NCBI GenBank assembly: GCA_002964805.2
Contig: PUDQ02000010.1
Location: forward strand, 992,001-1,056,000
Length of the DNA stretch: 64,000 nucleotides
DNA from: Trametes villosa
Taxonomy: Eukaryota; Basidiomycota; Agaricomycetes; Polyporales; Polyporaceae
Direction of reading: 5' to 3'
The translations under genes and the position numbers were made by a program. Below the pieces are notes generated by a model that worked only from the letters and a program-made list of their open reading frames with translations, was not told where the DNA came from and made no database searches. How positions within the stretch are numbered: position 1 is the first letter of the stretch; each line of letters opens with the position of its first letter. Shown here piece after piece: positions 59,794 through 64,000 of this stretch.

Positions 59794-60557
59794 TCAGCTC
59801 ATTGCGCGGGATCCACGCCTGGCCATGCGGCCGACAATGGTCCCTCCAGTGCGAACTTTCTGTACCACCTTGTATGAGCACGGCCGATTACAACGTGGAG
59901 AGGAAGAGCGTACTGATTCTACCTCGCTGCTACTGCGCTCCTCCAATTTCGAAGCGAGGCGGTTCTGCACTTGGCGCACCTGCTTTTGCTTCTTCGCCAC
60001 TTCGTCACGGAGCTTATCCGCCCTGAACAGTTGGCTCGAGTGGAATTTGCTCCTACTGGCGATAACGACCTCCTGATTCTTGATCAGACCCCTGAGGACG
60101 GATATCTCCCCTTTGATCTGCTTGAGCTTTTTATTGGACCCTTCCACAGCATCTTCCAGCTCCGCTTTCCTCCTGGAGAAACATCAGACGATAATGAGCC
60201 TATGTTTCTGCGATGGAAGGCGGAGCAGATGTTATGGACTTACTTCTTGACAGCAGCGCGCTCATCGCGGCCTTCGTCAGCTGCCTGTAGAGAGAATTCC
60301 AGGTCGTATGCATCGACATGGGTCAAGTTGGGCTGGTCCTTTCCGCAGCGGAAGGGACATCGTGGTTGCCCACTGCGTAGCACTGATCGGAAGCAGCTCC
60401 GGCATATTACATGGCCTGGATTGGTACATGGTTAGAGTACAGCTCTGGTTGGATGCAAGAATAGCGTACAGCATCGCGTAAGCACGATTCCCCGCTTGGT
60501 ATCAGGTCCGCGCCCGTTGGAAAGATGGACATGGCATATGGGGCACTTGGGGATCAT
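59794..60557 (-). CDS. RING-finger protein with coiled coil
   Basis: Three exons join in frame: 60470-60557, 60244-60415 and 59794-60172, about 212 residues. The first two exons make a C3HC4-like RING: CPIC near the start, then TRCCHVICRSCF and RCPFRC. The intron at 60416-60469 is needed to complete it. The last pair is spaced by three residues rather than the usual two. A coiled coil follows (about residues 85-160), including KKLKQIKGEISVLRGLIKNQ and KLRDEVAKKQKQVRQVQNRL, then a basic Ser/Arg-rich tail. RING proteins of this shape are usually E3 ubiquitin ligases; the substrate is unknown. It lies between arm B and unit D. Confidence 0.7.
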
Positions 60558-60856
60558 GCCGATAGATTTGCAGAGTATAATGTGACGGCCCAGTAATGTG
60601 CGGAAGGTGATGACGCCTCAGCGGTCTAGCTAGAGGGAGTATTTATCTATTAAGGAGCTAGTGCTGCACAAAGGGCGAATGGAAAAGCGAGCCACAATGC
60701 CTTTGGCGAGAACCTATATGAATTGGTAAAGCATCGGCCTTTCGCTGCGTGTACCCTGGAGGCGAATGAGGCTTTGGGAAAAGGACTAGATGCATGGCGA
60801 TAGATTGGGAGCGCGGATTGTTGGGAGTGGATTGTGCGATCTTGAAAGAGACGGCG
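60558..60856. other. Upstream region of the RING gene
   Basis: No coding exon recognised. Unit D begins at 60857. Confidence 0.4.
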
Positions 60857-61793
60857 GCGGCCGCGGTGCCGGGAGAGAGTGGCGAGTGGCGGCAGCGGAA
60901 AGGACAAGCGAGAGGCGCGCTCGGAAGCGGAAAGTCGAAAGTCGAAAGTCGGAAGCGTGGGCGCTTGCAGGGCGCGCGGCGCGGGGATTCCCACGGACTG
61001 TCTCGCTCTCAACTCAACGTTCAACGTTCAACTGTCGCACTGTCCACCGAGTACTCGCGCTCACCGCTCTCCTCTCGTACACCGGCTCTCGGCGGCCGCC
61101 CTCAAGGCAAGCACAAAGCAACCGTCGTCCACGCCCTCGCGGACCCTGCCAACGCCGGCCCCCAGGCCCGCGACGCCGATCATGCACGCAAGCCCGCGAG
61201 CAGCGTCCGGCATGCTGCCGCCGCGCACGCTAGGCGAGTGCCGTGCGGTCGAGAGCCCTGTGCGCATGCCGACGACGGTCTGCTCGATCGTACGCGCTCT
61301 CTGAGACGTCGGCGGGCACGACTCGAGGATGACCAGGGCTGGCACACCGGCACCCGCCCCCGCGAGCGTGGGCGCCGACGCGCCTGGCCGAGAGCGCGCG
61401 CGACACAACACAACTTCGTCCTTCTCCACCCACGGCGCGCTGGCCGTCTCCCTCCTGCCACATCCGCCCACCACCTCCGAGTCTGCGCTGGGTTATTTCC
61501 CGCTCAGACCCTCCCTCCCCGCCCCCTCCCTCTCCTCTTCCCTGGCCTGCACGGGTTATCTCCCCTGCAGGCTGCGCGACTCGTCCGCGGACAAGGCTCT
61601 CTATCCCCCAATATGCGCCCGTTCGCACCTGCCTCAGGCTCGCTGCCTATCCGCAACACTCAGACCGCCGCCGCCAGCCCGGGCGAACACGGCGAAGGGC
61701 AAACCTATGCCTGTACGTCGAGAACGCTCTCCCCCGGCGGCCGGGATGTTCGTCGTGTAAGCAAGTTCACTCATTCGTCACCGCAGGCTCCAA
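60857..61793 (+). repeat. Direct duplication unit D (copy of 43157-44096)
   Basis: Near-identical to unit C, with the same GCGGCCGCGG start and GCAGGCTC end. The few visible differences include GTAAGC against GTAAAC near the right end. Flanking DNA is unrelated on both sides. Confidence 0.85.
61482..61572 (+). repeat. Hairpin pair of the GGTTATNTCC family, in unit D
   Basis: 61482-61508 and 61545-61572, the same as the pair in unit C. Confidence 0.85.
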
Positions 61794-63029
61794 ATTGATG
61801 TCGTCCACAGGCTTCACAGAGTGTAGAATGCGCGGCTTGCACGACCCCAAGCGTGCAGAGCGTGCTCCTCGTCCAATGGCACGTCCCACTCTTGCCCGTC
61901 ATCCGGACCCCTCCTGCTAACCTGACCACGTACACAGGCGATTCGTATTTCGGAGCATCTGGTGCCGCGGACACCCCTGGCCCGGAGTACATGAAAGGCA
62001 CGGCGTCAGCCGGAACGACAATTCGACGTATGTCGCCTGCTTCTTCCACACTCCGTATCCCCAACCCCGCTCGCCCACCCCGTCATCATGAGCCTGCGCA
62101 CCGGCCAGTTCCTGGCTCACGGCAAACATGTGAAGCGGGCGCATTACACGGCATACGATCGGGGCAACTTTGATAACGCGGGGAAGTGGACACTGATACA
62201 TGCAGCTCCTCACGCTCGTCGAAATCTTCGTGACGGCTCCGCGTCGATTCATGTCACCTCCGGCGCATAGAATGTCTCCGCTTCTGCGATATCCCACTCC
62301 AGTGGAAGTGGAAGTGGTACATCGATTCAGGTTTAGAAGAGCTTGCGAGCAAACTCAACAAGCTACCGCGTTGTCCCTGCGCTGCTCCCGGGGATCTCGC
62401 TCAATGTGCTTGCCTTACTTGTGCTTCTCATCGCGGGCCCCAAGGAACAGGAACTTAGAGCTTGCTTTCGGCCTCCAGCCCTAACACGTTCGGTTGTTTC
62501 ACATGTCAAATTCCTTGGGCGACACGCACTTTTGCAGCCGCTGTCGACTGCACTGATTGTGGACAGGCTCGTCCCCCCTTCATAGGCGTTTTCGAAGGGC
62601 TGCTTCTTTTGGGACGGCGGCAGCCTCCGCGTGGACAACCGTCTGAGGTCGACAGCGTAGTGCGGCTGCACTGCACAGTGCGCAGGGGCAGTGATAGAGA
62701 CATTGCGTAATGTACAGCTAGTTATCATACTTGTGGACAGGCTCGACTAGCTTACTCGGTCGGCCTGTCGTGACTCGGGCACGGTGACACGTGAGCATAG
62801 GGTTATACCAACAAGGCCGAGTGTAACTGCGGGGTTTCGTCTAGTGGCGTCCGCTCAATGTCCCTGCACACGCCATCGTTTGGGCGAGTGGAAGTGACTC
62901 GATTAGACGGCAATCTATATAGCTTTGGTTAGGCACCAGTACCGATATATGAGTCGTGTTACGGTATCTAAATGAGCCGATGTGAGCCAAACTTCGGACA
63001 TACGCGCACTAGCTAGGGACTCACCATGA
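61794..63029. other. Weak coding signals, no gene called
   Basis: Plus-strand pieces at about 61853-62030 (ending before a GTATGT) and 62088-62270 (HGKHVKRAHYTAYDRGNFDN) look protein-like. A cysteine-rich stretch spans 62360-62570, with CPCAAP ... CACLTC in one frame and CFTCQIPWATRT ... CTDCG in another. I could not join these into one model. Confidence 0.3.
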
Positions 63030-64000
63030 TTAAGTGAACTCCCGATTTGCAGGAGGGTTCGTGATAGAGATAGTCCGCTTCCATTTCTCCGATGTCCCAA
63101 ATTCTCTGGACCAATGGGTGATACAGCCTCCGCCGGACGACCTGAATCCGTACCATACGCCGACATGGTACAGCCTTGGGTGAGGCCCGCGACGTGTATC
63201 AGAATACGGGCAGAAATGGCCACCGACCCAAGACTTGATAAGCTTGGATTCGTCATTCCAGTTCGCCGCTGCCCGCACTAGCATAGCCGATGTGCAAAAC
63301 AGCAGCTCTTCGAGCTCCAGAAGCTTGGCAAGAGCCTCAGACCATGCATAGACGTCGCTGCAGGCGCTACGCGCACGGTGTCCTCTGTTCTGCGACAATG
63401 TCAGCAAGTGAAGACAGATAACGGGGAGGGGATGGTTTAGTGGAAGCTACCTCGGTCGATGATTTCTCAATGATTTTTAACTTCCGCACGGTCGGGCATG
63501 CGCGTGCGATGTCGTCCAAAACGCCATAGTCATTATCACTGATTTCGACAATCAGGATGCGAAGACGGTGCAAAGGAGGGTTGATTGTGCGGATAGATGT
63601 GGCGGAATCAGGGCTGAATTTGTCGAGGACCATGCTTAGGCGTGTCAGGCCGGATGGTGCTAGGTCAGCGACACAGCTCGCAGGCCCGCTGAGGGATTCG
63701 AGTCTGTGCAGATCTATGTCCTCTAGGATACAGGGAACATTGCAAGTGTCAGAGCTACGGACAAGATCCAATTCCGTGACAGTGGGATGTGTGGCCAGGA
63801 AGTGTACGAGGAGACGATGAGGCAAGTCTGTACGCAGATACTGGAGGCGCGGCAAGTGAACGCCGCGCAGAGCCACGATACTGCGTAGATGGGGTGCGAT
63901 TAGGGTAAGGTCGGTGAGGTTCGGCAGTGAGATCAAGACTCTGCGCAGCACAGATGGGAGGAAAGATGAAGGCAGCTCAATGTCCAGGGTGTCGACGAAA
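63030..64000 (-). CDS. F-box/LRR-like protein, C-terminal part, running off the right edge
   Basis: Two exons (63451-64000 and beyond, and 63030-63389) give the C-terminal part of a protein with leucine-rich-repeat-like periodicity: SLPNLTDLTLIAPHL, LPRLQYLRTDL, TELDLV, LESLSGP, LTRLSMVLDKF, LHRLRILIVEI, CPTVRKLKII. Basidiomycetes carry many F-box proteins with such repeats, but the F-box itself would lie outside the window, so the name is inference. The last exon encodes LLELEELLF and then a long tail with KSWVGGHFCPYSD. The N-terminus is missing because of the window edge, not a lesion. Confidence 0.65.

Noticed and set aside
1..64000. CRISPR arrays, rRNA or complete tRNA genes
   Set aside because: No regularly spaced repeats with unique spacers, no rRNA-like blocks and no complete cloverleaf were seen; the genome is clearly eukaryotic.

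Overview
The window reads as nuclear DNA of a filamentous basidiomycete, most likely a wood-decay agaricomycete (Polyporales-like). The evidence is short introns (about 45-70 nt, GTRNGT donors, CTNAY branch sites, YAG acceptors), a fungal GH3 beta-glucosidase with a PA14 insert, a fungal Cdc25, an RTC4-like protein, and relics of Copia, MULE and CACTA/Tnp2 elements. All gene models below were assembled by eye from splice signals and reading frame; no expression or database data were available.

Left part (1-11.5 kb) is ordinary gene space. It holds a 3'-truncated intracellular-type beta-glucosidase on the minus strand, a divergently transcribed UPF0538 (C2orf76-type) gene, a stretch without a recognisable gene, and a complete four-exon cdc25 homologue. 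From 11.5 to 28.8 kb the window is transposon-dominated: a 1.1-kb AT-rich island, a block bounded by inverted ~115-bp repeats, three copies of a ~0.7-kb non-coding repeat, two nested minus-strand Copia elements, and a 4.1-kb MULE with almost perfect long terminal inverted repeats but a broken transposase. An intact seven-exon RTC4-like gene starts 140 bp beyond the MULE. From 31 to 38.6 kb there is GC- and pyrimidine-rich DNA with at most one weak gene.

Right part (38.6-64 kb) is an accessory island framed by duplications. A 2.7-kb arm at 39.1-41.8 kb recurs inverted as a 3.1-kb arm at 56.3-59.4 kb, and a 0.94-kb unit recurs in direct orientation at 43.2 and 60.9 kb. Between and beside them lie small multi-exon lineage-specific genes: an acidic-tailed protein, a helical protein, a dynamin that keeps stalk and GED but lacks the GTPase domain, three unknown proteins, the N-terminal part of a Tnp2 transposase, a RING/coiled-coil protein, and an F-box/LRR-like protein running off the right edge.

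Two signals seem most worth following. First, both Copia LTRs carry an exon-intron-exon leader followed 11 nt later by the same two exons precisely joined without the intron, as if a spliced RNA 5' end had been joined end-to-end to an unspliced 3' end during reverse transcription. Second, the duplicated island carries at least 14 short hairpins with a conserved GGTTATNTCC core and several unrelated, complementary stems, usually in pairs 50-70 bp apart. I do not recognise either arrangement as a described system.
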